A DNA stretch of 64,000 nt from Aporhodopirellula rubra (GTDB taxonomy: Bacteria; Planctomycetota; Planctomycetia; Pirellulales; Pirellulaceae), in assembly GCF_014192335.1 (NCBI RefSeq), contig NZ_JACHXU010000005.1, forward strand, positions 1-64,000, in the 5' to 3' direction. The position numbers and the translations under genes were made by a program. The notes below the pieces were generated by a model. The model was not told the DNA's origin and searched no databases. It worked only from the letters and a program-made list of their open reading frames with translations. Shown here piece by piece: positions 52,258 through 62,746 of the stretch. Positions within the stretch are counted from its first letter, which is position 1, and each line of letters starts with the position of its first letter.

Positions 52258-54999
52258 TTACGGCAGGAATGCAAACTCGTTGGTGTTGATCAACGTTCGA
52301 CAAAGCAATTCGAGACTTTGCGTTTTCGCGACCTCGATCGATGCCTCCAATTCATCTTGTGAGGGTTGCCGACACAACAACAATTCGAAACAACGAATGA
52401 CCTGTGCATCGATTGCATCTCCTCGCTCTGAACGTGCCCGTTCAGCCAGCAGTGTTGCTTGGTTAACCACGAAATCACTGTTCATCAGATTGAGAGCCTG
52501 CAGTGGCGTCGTTGAGACGGGCCGTTTGGCGCGGATCTGTCCGCAATCGGGAAAATCAAACGCGGTGAAGATGCGATCGTCGACTCGCCGCATTCGTTCC
52601 TGATAAAGCATTCGTCGCCAAGTTTCATCGCCGTGGTTGTCGACAACTTCCCATTGGGCATAGCGTTTCTTGACGTTGTGGATGCGATAGCTCGGCCCGC
52701 CAATCGTCGGATCGAGTCGGCCGGACGCCTGCAGAACGCTGTCCCGGATCACTTCGGCCTCGACGCGTCGGGGAGGGAAACGCCACAGCAATTGGGCGGT
52801 TGCGTCTTTCGCCAATCCGGCTTCATTCGGCGCATTGGATTGCTTGAACGCATCCGACAAAACGATCATTCTCACCATCGATTTCATCGACCAATTCGAT
52901 TCGATGAATTGGCCCGTCAACCAATCGAGCAACTCCGGATGCGTTGGCGGTGCACCGGCGAGCCCAAAGTCACTCGGTGTGGGCACGATGCCCGAACCGA
53001 AAATATGATGCCAGATCCGATTCGCCATCACGCGAGCGGTCAACGGATTTTCAGGCGACACCAACCAATCCGCGAATGCTTGGCGGCGGAGTGCCCCGGG
53101 ACTCTCGGGATCGATTCCTAAATCGCCACCGAGTCGATTAGGTGCGGCGGCATGTACACGATCTCGCGGGCTCTCGGGACTGCCTCGTGCCAACACGAAC
53201 GTTTCAACGGGTTCGACGAACTGTGCCAAGAACGCGGGCTGAGGTCCCTCGACTATCAACGCACCAATCACTTCCTGGATTTTCTGTTGCAGAGCTTGAC
53301 GCTGCTCAATATCGGTCGACTTCTTCCTCATCGCCGCCGTGGACGCAAAAGGTCGCCACTGACCGTCGTCGTCAAGTATTTCGATATTGAAATCGCCGTA
53401 CTTGGATTTGTTCATGCCTTCCAAGTAGTCGGTTTCGAGAAAATCTTCACGATTGGAACTCAACCGAATACTGCTAACAGAAACCGTTTTGGGAAATTCG
53501 AACTGGAGCCAAGGCGTCTCTTTGTTTCCCTTCTTACTGACACCTCGCCACCCCTTGGTACCGAAAACACCGTTATTCAAATTGCTGGTCGGCTGACTCG
53601 CGACGTGAGTGGATGGATTATCAGTGATAACCGCACCTAATTCAGGTGCGAGCACATTCCGATGCTCGCCGTCCGCTTCGAGAATTTCCATCTCATCCAA
53701 CATCACCCAACGGCCGTTAAAAACGATTCGCATCTCGTCGATCGTTTGAGTTGGGAAATGAACTTCCTCGTAGCCCGTCCAATCTTCAACCCACGCCCAT
53801 CCGTTGGATCGCATTTCTTGACGCTGATCGTCCAGGTGGCTTCGCAACTGAGTGGATCGCAAAACGCGAGGGTGATCGTCGGCTAGTTCAGGGAATCGGC
53901 TCCCAAATTCCACATCTTGGAATGCGGCCGACATGGAATAGTAATCTTGAATTGATATCGGATCGAATTTGTGGTTATGGCATCGGGCACACCCGATCGT
54001 CACGCCCATCATCGACGCGCCGACGGTCTGCAACACTTCGTCCATCCGATCCGCACGCGCTTGACGGATCGCGGTCGGCTCTTGGCCAACGGTCGCCGCG
54101 GGAACATGAGGTCCTGCGACGAGAAAACCGGTTGCATCGCCATGACCGAGCACATCGCCGGCGAGTTGTTCCCGAATGAACTCATCGTAGGGTTTGTCTT
54201 CGTTGAACGACCTGACGACGTAATCGCGGTACATCCAGGCATTCTTGCGATAGAGATTGCTCTCGCTGCCGTTGGTTTCGGCCCATCGAATGACATCGAG
54301 CCAGTGCTGCGCCCATCGCTCACCAAAGTGCGGCGAGGCGAGCAATTCCTCAATCAAATTTTCGTAAGCTGCATTCCTCTCTTCAGCATCTCTGTCTTCG
54401 GCAAACGCCTCAATGAACTGAGTCGTTCGCTCGGGCGTCGGCGCGAGACCGGTGAGGACAATGGATGCTCGCCGGATAAGTGATCGCGCGTCCGCGGTGT
54501 CGGAAAACGACACCCCGGCGCCGGCGAGTTTTTCACGCAAAAAGTCGTCGATGCAGTCTTGGTCGAATTCGGTTTGACGCGGAAGAAACGCCCAGTGATC
54601 GATCTCTTCTTCCGCAATATCGTCCATCTGGCCCGGCCAGACCGCCCCGGCTTGGATCCAACGCGTGATGAGATCAATGTCTTCGTCCGCGATTTTATCT
54701 TCGTCCGGTGGCATCGCCATCTCTTCGTCAACGTGATTGATCACATCGATGAGGTAGCTCTTCTCGGGATGCTCGGGCACGACCGCCGCCAATCCTGAAT
54801 CGCCACCACGAAGCATGTACCCACGCCGGTCCAGACGCAAGCCAGATTCTTGTTCGTCCTCTCCGTGGCAAAACAAACAGTTGTCTTCGAGGATCGGATA
54901 AACGTCATTCTCGAAGTCAATTTCGCTCGCGAGTGTGATCTCAGACGAGGTCACTAGAACCATCGCGACAAATTGAAATATCAGCCATTGGCGAATCAT
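52258..54999 (-). CDS. PSCyt1/DUF1549/DUF1553 protein with inserted F5/8-like module
   Basis: A 913-residue exported protein. The start ATG at 54999 overlaps the sulfatase stop by four bases (ATGA) and has GGGAGG seven bases upstream inside the sulfatase gene. An open frame extends five codons further but lacks this support. Heme motif NCLFCHGEDE (Cys41, Cys44, His45), DUF1549 with second CARCHNHKFDPISIQDYYSM, and DUF1553 with ENPLTARVMANRIWHHIFGSG. Between them, about 430-590, is a discoidin/F5/8-like sugar-binding module (RIVFNGRWVMLDEMEI, PWLQFEFPKTVSVSSIRLSS), absent from the copy at 20172. Translational coupling to a sulfatase ties it to sulfated glycan use. Confidence 0.9.
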   Translation of the reverse strand: MIRQWLIFQFVAMVLVTSSEITLASEIDFENDVYPILEDNCLFCHGEDEQESGLRLDRRGYMLRGGDSGLAAVVPEHPEKSYLIDVINHVDEEMAMPPDEDKIADEDIDLITRWIQAGAVWPGQMDDIAEEEIDHWAFLPRQTEFDQDCIDDFLREKLAGAGVSFSDTADARSLIRRASIVLTGLAPTPERTTQFIEAFAEDRDAEERNAAYENLIEELLASPHFGERWAQHWLDVIRWAETNGSESNLYRKNAWMYRDYVVRSFNEDKPYDEFIREQLAGDVLGHGDATGFLVAGPHVPAATVGQEPTAIRQARADRMDEVLQTVGASMMGVTIGCARCHNHKFDPISIQDYYSMSAAFQDVEFGSRFPELADDHPRVLRSTQLRSHLDDQRQEMRSNGWAWVEDWTGYEEVHFPTQTIDEMRIVFNGRWVMLDEMEILEADGEHRNVLAPELGAVITDNPSTHVASQPTSNLNNGVFGTKGWRGVSKKGNKETPWLQFEFPKTVSVSSIRLSSNREDFLETDYLEGMNKSKYGDFNIEILDDDGQWRPFASTAAMRKKSTDIEQRQALQQKIQEVIGALIVEGPQPAFLAQFVEPVETFVLARGSPESPRDRVHAAAPNRLGGDLGIDPESPGALRRQAFADWLVSPENPLTARVMANRIWHHIFGSGIVPTPSDFGLAGAPPTHPELLDWLTGQFIESNWSMKSMVRMIVLSDAFKQSNAPNEAGLAKDATAQLLWRFPPRRVEAEVIRDSVLQASGRLDPTIGGPSYRIHNVKKRYAQWEVVDNHGDETWRRMLYQERMRRVDDRIFTAFDFPDCGQIRAKRPVSTTPLQALNLMNSDFVVNQATLLAERARSERGDAIDAQVIRCFELLLCRQPSQDELEASIEVAKTQSLELLCRTLINTNEFAFLP

Positions 55000-56618
55000 A
55001 AGGCAGCCTCCCATCCTGCGTGAAGTTGATCCATCAACGCGTTAACGACATCTGGGTTCTCAGTCGCAAGGTTCGTTGTTTCGCGAGGATCGGTCTCGTG
55101 ATCAAACAATTCAACGAAGACAGGATCCGCCGCCAAATCACGACGGTCTTTCCAAACGACCAAACGGTAGCGATCCGTTCTCATCGCAAACCCGGTTAGG
55201 TGCTGTTCGAACAGATCGCGTTGCCAAACGTCAGGAAATTGCTGCTCGATACGCGTTTCGACTTCCGTGATGAGAGGCCCAAACCAGGTTTCGCGCATCG
55301 CCGGTGAAAGTGGATTGGCTGCCCATTCTCGCAGTGCCGGGTTGGGGTACTGGCTGAACACAGCCGTCTTCCATGGCAGGGTTGGATTTTCGAGCAACGG
55401 AACGAAGCTATGGCCTTCGACGTGATCGGGTATCGGCACGCCAGACAACTCGCAGAGCGTTGGGAAGATGTCGACTAACTCAACCAAAGCATCCGTTTTC
55501 GCCCCACGTGTTTTCATGCCAGGCGTCCAAATCATCAGCGGTACGCGAGTCGCGATCTCATAGTTGGTTGCTTTCCCCCAAACGCCCATGTCGCCGAGAT
55601 GCCAACCGTGGTCTCCCCAGACAACGATGATCGTGTTGTCGCGAAGCCCCTCTTCTTCGAGAGCGGCGATCGCTTTCCCAATCTGGGCGTCAACGTAGCT
55701 GACACAGGCGAGGTAAGCGTGCTTGAGCGTTCGTGAAAGTTCTGGCCCCAGCGGTCCTGATTTAGGAATTCCCGCTCGCGTTCTCAGTTCAAACGAAGCA
55801 TGCAATCCCATCGAAGCGCCCGCGGATGGTGCGTGATCTTCTTCAGCCATTGGAATTTCGGCCGGGTCATACATGTCCCAGTACCTCTTCGGCGCAACCC
55901 AATTCAGGTGAGGCTTCTTGAAGCCCAATGCCAAGAAAAACGGCTTGTCAGGTTGTTGGGCCAATTCCTTCATCGTCGCGATAGCTTGCAGCGTGTTGTA
56001 ACCATCGACATACGCGTGATCAGGTACGTCGGCGCATTCATAGGCGGGCCCGCTCGCGAGTCCACGTTTGGCGGCTTCACCATATTTGGCGATCATCGCC
56101 TTACGATCTTCGGATTGGATTCGCTGATTTTCGGGGAGTGCAAATCCACCGCTGGGTTTCTTGACACCAGGCATTTTGCGAACTGGTTCACGGCTCCACG
56201 AATTTTCCTCGTCCGTGTCGCCTTGATGGAAGATCTTTCCGGTGTAGACCGTTTCGTATCCGTGCTCGATCAGATGCTGAGGCAAGGTGATGATGTCGGG
56301 CTGCAACTCTCTGAGCGAAACATAATTGTGAAACAATCCTGTCGACTCGGGCCTCGCCCCGGTCATCAAACTGGCGCGGGAAGGACGACAGATCGCCTGC
56401 TGACAGTACGCGCGGTTGAAGAGCAGCCCGTCACGCGCCAACGCGTCGAGATTCGGTGACACCGCGATAGGAGATCCATAGCACCCCAGTTCTGGACGCA
56501 GATCATCGACAGCGATGAAAAGAATATTAGGTTGATCGGCGGCGTGAACGAAGCAGGCAAAAACCAGTGTGCATGCGATACCTAACATTCGCTTTAAAGT
56601 GGGGATGCTTGAATCCAT
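54996..56618 (-). CDS. Secreted sulfatase, iduronate-2-sulfatase-like
   Basis: A 540-residue formylglycine sulfatase with signal peptide (about 1-27). Motifs: FIAVDDLRPELGCYGSP, QQAICRPSRASLMTG with Cys77 as the formylglycine site, and IIVVWGDHGWHLGDMGVWGK, all typical of iduronate-2-sulfatase-like subfamilies. In bacteria this subfamily desulfates many substrates, so iduronate is not implied. It is first in a minus-strand operon: its stop overlaps the PSCyt start (ATGA), and DUF1501 follows. An inverted repeat lies 44 bp before its start. Confidence 0.93.
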   Translation of the reverse strand: MDSSIPTLKRMLGIACTLVFACFVHAADQPNILFIAVDDLRPELGCYGSPIAVSPNLDALARDGLLFNRAYCQQAICRPSRASLMTGARPESTGLFHNYVSLRELQPDIITLPQHLIEHGYETVYTGKIFHQGDTDEENSWSREPVRKMPGVKKPSGGFALPENQRIQSEDRKAMIAKYGEAAKRGLASGPAYECADVPDHAYVDGYNTLQAIATMKELAQQPDKPFFLALGFKKPHLNWVAPKRYWDMYDPAEIPMAEEDHAPSAGASMGLHASFELRTRAGIPKSGPLGPELSRTLKHAYLACVSYVDAQIGKAIAALEEEGLRDNTIIVVWGDHGWHLGDMGVWGKATNYEIATRVPLMIWTPGMKTRGAKTDALVELVDIFPTLCELSGVPIPDHVEGHSFVPLLENPTLPWKTAVFSQYPNPALREWAANPLSPAMRETWFGPLITEVETRIEQQFPDVWQRDLFEQHLTGFAMRTDRYRLVVWKDRRDLAADPVFVELFDHETDPRETTNLATENPDVVNALMDQLHAGWEAAL

Positions 56619-56994
56619 CTTGGCTCTTTTGAAGGTTGATGATGAAGGTCCGACAATTTCTTCGATTCAATCCGGGCTGAATCGACGCTCAACCGGTTTT
56701 GAACAGCGATTTCTGAGTCATGCACTCAGCTCCAAACCGCTATTCCTGCTATTGTAATATAATTAAAGAGCGTTTGTTGAGGGGTTTTCTACTTAGATGG
56801 GTGCGATATCCGAAATTAAGCGATTGTTTCGAGCGGACGGTTTGGGACGCAGTCTTGATCGCCCCGTCTGGACCGATCGCCGCCATGCAGAATGCTTGGC
56901 TGGGCCACGGACCGGTAGACTCTTGTCCACAACGCAGTCCTTTCGACTGACATGAGGCCGTGCTGAGCTGCCGAATTCAGGTGCCATCGTTTCT
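56619..56994. promoter_or_regulatory. 376-bp spacer with a perfect 8-bp inverted repeat
   Basis: TCGATTCA (56662-56669) and TGAATCGA (56678-56685) form a perfect inverted repeat with an 8-base spacer, 44-67 bp upstream of the minus-strand sulfatase operon: a candidate operator or 5'-leader hairpin. A very AT-rich stretch at 56740-56775 (TATTGTAATATAATTAAA) fits the promoter. No gene is apparent in the rest. Confidence 0.5.
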
Positions 56995-58698
56995 CTAGTA
57001 TCCAACGGGTTTTCCTCGTTCGTATAAGTCGGCAATTTCCGTCGCGGTGAGTGGTTCACTGAAGATGGCAAGCTCGTCAATCGTTCCATTCAAATTTCGA
57101 ACGGCGAACCACGGAGTGTTGCGAAAAGGCTGGCCCCAATTTCCGATTTCAGCCGGTCCGATTCGGAGTTGTTCGATGTAATGACGATCAACAATCGCCT
57201 CATGGCTGACCGGTTTCCCATTCACGTAATGGGTCACCTCGCGGCCGGCGGGATCGTAAACGACCGCGAAATGGAACCACTGCCCACTCCTGGAAATATC
57301 CCAAACCGGTTCTGTGAAATAAACGTGTGCGAGACCCGCGGTGTCAACAAAACGGCCATCCCGTTTACTGTATCGTTGACGGTTTTTTGTATCGTCGACC
57401 ATAACCGAAAACATCAAACGCCCGCTGTTTTCGATCTGCCAGTGCAGTTCACCGGTCTCGTACCCGTCGCTCATGAATAACGCGTTGTAAACATGATCGA
57501 GGCTGTCGATACGAGCCCACGTTGCCAGCGTCAGAGATGGAAACTCACCATCAATTCGTGTCCGGACACGGGCTCCGATGCGATCGAATTCCAACCCGCG
57601 AGAATCCTCACCGAATCGGCCCATCGTCGGTTGCACCGGCCCGACCAAGGTCCCATCGTGTGCTTCGCCGGTATTCGCCGCGTTGCCGACCGCGCGAGCT
57701 CTGAGCGTATTTGTGATCGGGTAATACGCGAGCAAACGTTCGTCACGTTCCAATTGTTTCGCATGCACCTGCCATCGCACGAGACGTTGTTGCTCCACAT
57801 CGTCGCGTCGACGCTGCAACTTTGAAAGATCGCTCGGTTGAGCAAAATCGCGAGTTGAGTTTGCCGTACCGATCCATCGCTGTTCACCGGAAAAGAGATG
57901 CTCACCGTCATGTTCACCACCGCGCATCGCAACCTCTCCATCGAGAACTTCGACGCGAGCACTGTTCCCGACAACGTCCATTGAAAACTCCGTTCCCAAA
58001 TCAACAACCTCGCAATCAGCCGCCTTCACGACGAAGCCACGTGCCGCGGGCGGGACGGTCGCTCGCAGACGTCCCTCGGCGACGGTCACCGACCAGTCTG
58101 AGTCGATTTGCAACGAAGCCGGTCCCTCGACGGTGAGAGTCGCGCCGCAGAAAAAGTCGATCTCGGCGAGTCCTTTGTCAAATCGAAGCAAACCTTCGGA
58201 TATCACATCACCGTCACGATAGTTAAGAGTATTGGCGCTCCATTGGACGTCGACCGAACGCCGCAGCATCGCGTGACCTGCAATCGTCTGTTCCAGTGGT
58301 TCGTTTGCGGATTGGTTTGGCGAGTTTTTTTGCGCAACGTCCTCTCCAAGTCCTCCGATCCAATATCCCGATAGGCCGACGACGATCAGAAGACAAGCCG
58401 CGATGGCGAGTCCAAACCAGGAAAACCATGGCGACACGGAAGTCCGCACGTTGTCCAACCCACCGACGTCAGCAACCGATTGCTTCACGATCTCACCCGC
58501 AAGCGTGTCGACGTAAAGGTCGCCCGGATATATCGCGCACAGAGCCTCATGATTATCGAGTAGCTCGTGATAGCGAGCGACCGCCGCGGGCGATTCCAGC
58601 AAGAATCGCTGCAGTTGCTCGGATTCTGATTTCGTCAACGTGCCATCGATCAAAGATGACACGAGCACGTCAAGACGTTCGGTCGATTCAGATGTCAT
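56995..58698 (-). CDS. FecR-domain transmembrane anti-sigma protein with LamG module (pair 3)
   Basis: A 567-residue protein. An N-terminal cytoplasmic segment with anti-sigma style (LVSSLIDGTLTKSESEQLQR) is followed by a membrane helix at about 90-113 (WFGLAIAACLLIVVGLSGYW). The FecR-like domain lies at about 180-265 (CEVVDLGTEFSMDVVG, RVEVLDGEVAMRG). The C-terminal 240 residues are a LamG sandwich (LLAYYPITNTLRARAVG, LTLATWARIDSLDHVYNALF, VTHYVNGKPVSHE, LNGTIDELAIFSEPL). It overlaps the sigma gene by 11 bases. Inferred to hold that sigma factor at the membrane and sense an extracellular glycan. Confidence 0.85.
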   Translation of the reverse strand: MTSESTERLDVLVSSLIDGTLTKSESEQLQRFLLESPAAVARYHELLDNHEALCAIYPGDLYVDTLAGEIVKQSVADVGGLDNVRTSVSPWFSWFGLAIAACLLIVVGLSGYWIGGLGEDVAQKNSPNQSANEPLEQTIAGHAMLRRSVDVQWSANTLNYRDGDVISEGLLRFDKGLAEIDFFCGATLTVEGPASLQIDSDWSVTVAEGRLRATVPPAARGFVVKAADCEVVDLGTEFSMDVVGNSARVEVLDGEVAMRGGEHDGEHLFSGEQRWIGTANSTRDFAQPSDLSKLQRRRDDVEQQRLVRWQVHAKQLERDERLLAYYPITNTLRARAVGNAANTGEAHDGTLVGPVQPTMGRFGEDSRGLEFDRIGARVRTRIDGEFPSLTLATWARIDSLDHVYNALFMSDGYETGELHWQIENSGRLMFSVMVDDTKNRQRYSKRDGRFVDTAGLAHVYFTEPVWDISRSGQWFHFAVVYDPAGREVTHYVNGKPVSHEAIVDRHYIEQLRIGPAEIGNWGQPFRNTPWFAVRNLNGTIDELAIFSEPLTATEIADLYERGKPVGY

Positions 58699-59257
58699 AT
58701 TCGGGCTCCTGCATGATCCCTTTGCTCACGCACTCGGCAAGTTGTCGCCGGATGCGTGAGAGTTGCATGCCGAGCGCGTCAACCGATTTCGATAACGATT
58801 CCGCAATCAGTCCGAGCGAATCGCCGTCGCGGTAACGACGCTGAATGAGCCCTCGATCATGTTCTCTCAAACGATCCAAACATTGTTGCAGTTGCGGAAT
58901 TCGTTCGTCCACCGACGCGATCTCATCCACCGCCGACCGGTCAATCAGTTCGCAAACTTGGTCCGTGAACACGACTCGACTGCGTCCCTCATTCTTTCGC
59001 CACGCCATGACTTGAAATCGAGCAATCGTGAACGCCCACGCGATGAAGCTAGAACCGTGTTGAAAGTCAGCGGATTTTTCACAAAGAACGAGATTGGTTC
59101 GCTGCAGAAGCTCGAGAGTCTGCTCGCGGTCCGCCAATCGCTTTAATATAAACCCGTACAACCGAGGCTGAATCGCAGCGATCTCGGCAGCAAACTCTTG
59201 GCTGGGTGAAAGATCTCGCATGGGCAAGCGGTCGTTATTCGGTTCGCTGTTCGTCAT
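58688..59257 (-). CDS. ECF sigma factor, Rhodopirellula/Verrucomicrobium type (pair 3)
   Basis: A 189-residue sigma-70 family factor. Region 2 (about 25-95) has LELLQRTNLVLCEKSADF and FIAWAFTIARFQVMAWRKNEGR; region 4 (about 125-180) has LREHDRGLIQRRYRDGDS and LGLIAESLSKSVDALGMQLSRIRR. The IARFxVMAWR form is typical of the Rhodopirellula/Verrucomicrobium sigma type. It differs more from pairs 1 and 2 than those do from each other. Its 3' end overlaps the FecR-type gene by 11 bases. It is divergent from the PSCyt/DUF1501 genes that start at 59612, which are natural target candidates. Confidence 0.9.
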   Translation of the reverse strand: MTNSEPNNDRLPMRDLSPSQEFAAEIAAIQPRLYGFILKRLADREQTLELLQRTNLVLCEKSADFQHGSSFIAWAFTIARFQVMAWRKNEGRSRVVFTDQVCELIDRSAVDEIASVDERIPQLQQCLDRLREHDRGLIQRRYRDGDSLGLIAESLSKSVDALGMQLSRIRRQLAECVSKGIMQEPEYDI

Positions 59258-59611
59258 AGTAGAGATAATAGAACTCGCACGACAAACCTAACAACATTCT
59301 TTCGTTTTTCTTGATGCACCCAGAATTCCACCGACATCGCCCTTCGGATCGGTCCGAACGAAATCCACGAGCTTCCTTCTGCCGACCGAACCCAAACCTA
59401 TAGGCTTGGCATTCTCAACGCACTCCCACATTTGGTCTGTTAGGATAATTGTTCGCGATGGCAACGCGGCCCAACCACTTCGGCCAACGACGACAAAAAG
59501 GGATGGACCGAATCGCAGATCAGCAGTTCACTGAACCAGCGGTCGCGATTTCGCCATCCGATCTCTGCCCGCCCCCGCTCGCCTCCCCACCTCATACATC
59601 CCCACGTTATC
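59258..59611. promoter_or_regulatory. 354-bp divergent spacer, sigma factor versus PSCyt gene
   Basis: No gene is supported here. An open frame starting at 59449 runs into the PSCyt gene out of frame and looks non-protein. The region must hold promoters for both directions; I see no clear repeat or operator. Confidence 0.4.
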
Positions 59612-62600
59612 GTGCAGCGTCTTTCCTCACTGCCTCGTCATGTTCTGTTTTGGTGCTGGGTCGTCTTGCAATCGACGAGCGTCAGCATGGCGGACGAATT
59701 CCGATTCAACCGAGACATTCGACCGCTGTTTTCAGACACTTGCTTTCAATGCCATGGCCCCGATTCCAACACACGGGAAGCCGGACTGCGACTCGACCAG
59801 CGTGATGCCGCGATTGATGATTTGGGAGGATATGCGGCGATCGTCCCTGGCAACGCATCGGCAAGTGAAGTGGTGCAACGGATCAATAGTGAGGATCCCG
59901 ATCTGCTGATGCCGCCTCCCGAATCAGGATTGGTGCTGAGGGAGAAACAAAAACAGAAACTGGCCGATTGGATCGACCAAGGCGCAGCTTACGAACGTCA
60001 CTGGGCTTTCGAACCGATCATTCGCCCCGATCTTCCAAAAAGCTCGCGTGCGCACGAACCGATCGACGCGTTCATCCTCGATGCGTTATCAACCGCGAAT
60101 CTGAAACCACTTGGCCTCGCAACACCTCGAACACAATTGCGGCGAGTATCGCTCGACTTGACAGGCCTGCCACCGACCCTGGAAGAGATGAGCGTTTTCC
60201 TGACCGATGTCGATTCCGACGGCATCGAGATCGCTTTCGAAAACGCCGTCGACCGGCTTTTGCAATCGCCACGCTACGGCGAACGCATGGCGTGGCAATG
60301 GATGGAAGCGGCACGCTATGCCGACACCGACGGCTACCAGAATGACGGGCCTCGTGAAATGTGGCGTTGGCGAGATTGGGTCATCGACGCCTACAACGCA
60401 AATCTCCCGTTTGATGATTTCACAATCCTTCAATTGGCCGGTGACCAGTTTCCCGATCCGAGCGAACAAGACCTCATCGCGACCGGATTCAATCGAAACA
60501 ACCGATACAATTCAGAAGAGGGAATCCCGATCGATGAATTCCTGCTCGAAAACGCGGTTGATCGTGTCGACACCACCGCCACCGTTTGGATGGGGATCAC
60601 GGTCGGTTGTGCACGTTGCCATGACCACAAATACGATCCGTTTAGCCAGCGGGAATACTATCAACTGATCGACTATTTCAATGATGTTGCCGAGAGCGGT
60701 CGCGCGATCAAACTGGTGAACTCAGAACCGTGGATTAAAACTCCGACAGACGCGCAGCGTACGAAACTCGAAAAGCTCGATCGGCGTGTTGCGACCTGCC
60801 TCGACAACATGCACGACGCTGAGGAAGAAATCGCCGAGGCCCAGCAAATTTGGGAAACGCCGTTGGATCCCCCGTCACTGTCTCCCATCATGATCCATGG
60901 GCTCGATCACTACTTTCATTTTGACGCGTCCAACGAACGAGTTGCCATTAAGAGGGCGGACGGAATCCATCCGGCCCCGTCCACAAGTCCGTTCGGCAAC
61001 TCTGCAGTCGTATCTGGAAACGATCACTACAACCTAGGAAAAATTCCTGGACTGATCGGAAACGGCCGGTTCTCGATCGCGTTTTGGATGTCGCCGGGCC
61101 AAACCAATACTGGTGTCGTTTTGTCGAACGAACAAGCCAACACGAAGCGTGAGGGAATCTTCATCGAGTTCGTTGACGGGCACCTCCGTTGGAACATCAA
61201 CAGCCGCTGGATCTCGGGTGTGTCGACGATTCAAACAAAACGAACATTCGAAATCGGAAAATGGATGCACATCGCTCTGACCAATGACGGGACACAGCGA
61301 GCTCGCGGCATGAAAATTCATGTCGATGGCGAACCACAAGACGTCGAGGTCATTCGAAACACAAACAGCAACAGGCCCAAACGCAATCACGGCGCGGACA
61401 TGCTGATTGGTTTCAGCAAACATGTCGGTCATTGGAAAGGTCAACTAGACGAACTCCGCTTCTACTCGAGCCGAACATTGTCAGCGGACGAAGTGGAGCT
61501 GATCGCGTGTGCCGAGACTCCGGAATCCATTGCGACCGTACCACCGGCGCAACGCACGGAACGTCAAGCTCGCGTGATGCGTGCGGCCTATCTCGCCAAC
61601 ACCGATAAAGCCGAGCACGAACGTTTGCTCACCGAGTTACAAAACGCCCAAACGGAGCGAACCAAATTCTGGGATTCGCTACCCACCACGATGATCATGC
61701 AAGATTTGCCCGAAGGCCGACCGTCCTTTGTTCGAACGCGCGGCGTGTACGATCAATTGGGCGAACCCGCACCCGCAGGCGTACCGGCTGTTTTGACGAC
61801 GGCACAACCGACCAATCGACTCGAGTTTGCACGATGGTTAGTGGACGGCCAACATCCACTAACGGCCAGAGTGACCGTCAATCGTTATTGGCAGATGTTG
61901 TTTGGTCGCGGACTCGTCAATACACCCGAGGACTTCGGTTCCCAAGGTGACCTCCCCACCCATCCGGAAATGCTCGATTGGTTAGCGTCCGACTTCATGG
62001 ATCGCGGTTGGGACATTAAGGCAACACTTAAACAAATGGTCATGAGCGATGCCTATCGCCGCAGTTCGAACGTCACGAAGTCGCATTTAGAAAGAGATCC
62101 TGACAATTTGTTCTACGCTCGCGCGAGCCGAAAGAGATTACCAGGCAACGTCCTGCGTGACCAAGCCCTGATGGTTTCCGGACTGCTGGTGGAAGAGAGA
62201 GGTGGACCTAGTGTTAACCCGTACCAGCCTGCGGGATTGTGGAAGGAGGCCAGCAATTTCACTTACAAAGTTGGCAAAGGCGATGAGTTGTATCGGCGCA
62301 GTCTCTACACGTATTGGAAACGCACGCTCTCGCCACCGAACATGGCGTTGTTGGATACTGCCGACCGGGAATGGTGTTCGGTCAAACCACGGCAAACCAA
62401 CACGCCGCTGCAATCGCTGACACTCCTCAATGATGAGACATTCGCAGAAGCGGCACGTAAATTCGGCGAACTGATTCTCTCGAGATCAACAAACGACGAT
62501 GAACGGATCGCTTACGCGTTTCACCGATTGTTAGGACGAGCCCCCACCGACGATGAGGCGAGTATCTTAACCGACGCGTTTGCAAGTTACCGCGATACGT

Positions 62601-62746
62601 TCACTCGATCTCCGGAACAGGCCAAAGCGGTTCTCTCGATCGGTCAATCCGAATCCGATGATGATCATTCGGTCGTCGACCGGGCCGCCGCGACCGTGTT
62701 AGCCAACGTCCTATTCAATTTGGAAGAGGCGACGACTCGTGACTGA
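59612..62746 (+). CDS. PSCyt1/LamG/DUF1549/DUF1553 protein (third copy)
   Basis: A 1044-residue exported protein starting at GTG 59612, which begins a signal peptide ending SVSMADE. Heme motif [10 protein letters not shown] (Cys44, Cys47, His48), DUF1549 (about 150-390; second [20 protein letters not shown]), a LamG-like module (about 425-635; [49 protein letters not shown]), then DUF1553 (about 745-1000; [21 protein letters not shown]). The inserted LamG resembles the outer module of the divergent anti-sigma protein at 56995. It overlaps the next gene by eight bases. Likely an exported redox protein bound to a glycan; reaction unknown. Confidence 0.9.
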   Translation: MQRLSSLPRHVLFWCWVVLQSTSVSMADEFRFNRDIRPLFSDTCFQCHGPDSNTREAGLRLDQRDAAIDDLGGYAAIVPGNASASEVVQRINSEDPDLLMPPPESGLVLREKQKQKLADWIDQGAAYERHWAFEPIIRPDLPKSSRAHEPIDAFILDALSTANLKPLGLATPRTQLRRVSLDLTGLPPTLEEMSVFLTDVDSDGIEIAFENAVDRLLQSPRYGERMAWQWMEAARYADTDGYQNDGPREMWRWRDWVIDAYNANLPFDDFTILQLAGDQFPDPSEQDLIATGFNRNNRYNSEEGIPIDEFLLENAVDRVDTTATVWMGITVGCARCHDHKYDPFSQREYYQLIDYFNDVAESGRAIKLVNSEPWIKTPTDAQRTKLEKLDRRVATCLDNMHDAEEEIAEAQQIWETPLDPPSLSPIMIHGLDHYFHFDASNERVAIKRADGIHPAPSTSPFGNSAVVSGNDHYNLGKIPGLIGNGRFSIAFWMSPGQTNTGVVLSNEQANTKREGIFIEFVDGHLRWNINSRWISGVSTIQTKRTFEIGKWMHIALTNDGTQRARGMKIHVDGEPQDVEVIRNTNSNRPKRNHGADMLIGFSKHVGHWKGQLDELRFYSSRTLSADEVELIACAETPESIATVPPAQRTERQARVMRAAYLANTDKAEHERLLTELQNAQTERTKFWDSLPTTMIMQDLPEGRPSFVRTRGVYDQLGEPAPAGVPAVLTTAQPTNRLEFARWLVDGQHPLTARVTVNRYWQMLFGRGLVNTPEDFGSQGDLPTHPEMLDWLASDFMDRGWDIKATLKQMVMSDAYRRSSNVTKSHLERDPDNLFYARASRKRLPGNVLRDQALMVSGLLVEERGGPSVNPYQPAGLWKEASNFTYKVGKGDELYRRSLYTYWKRTLSPPNMALLDTADREWCSVKPRQTNTPLQSLTLLNDETFAEAARKFGELILSRSTNDDERIAYAFHRLLGRAPTDDEASILTDAFASYRDTFTRSPEQAKAVLSIGQSESDDDHSVVDRAAATVLANVLFNLEEATTRD

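Noticed and set aside
59449..59805. 118-codon frame before and into the PSCyt gene
   Set aside because: Overlaps the signal peptide and heme region of the PSCyt gene in another frame; the latter is strongly supported.
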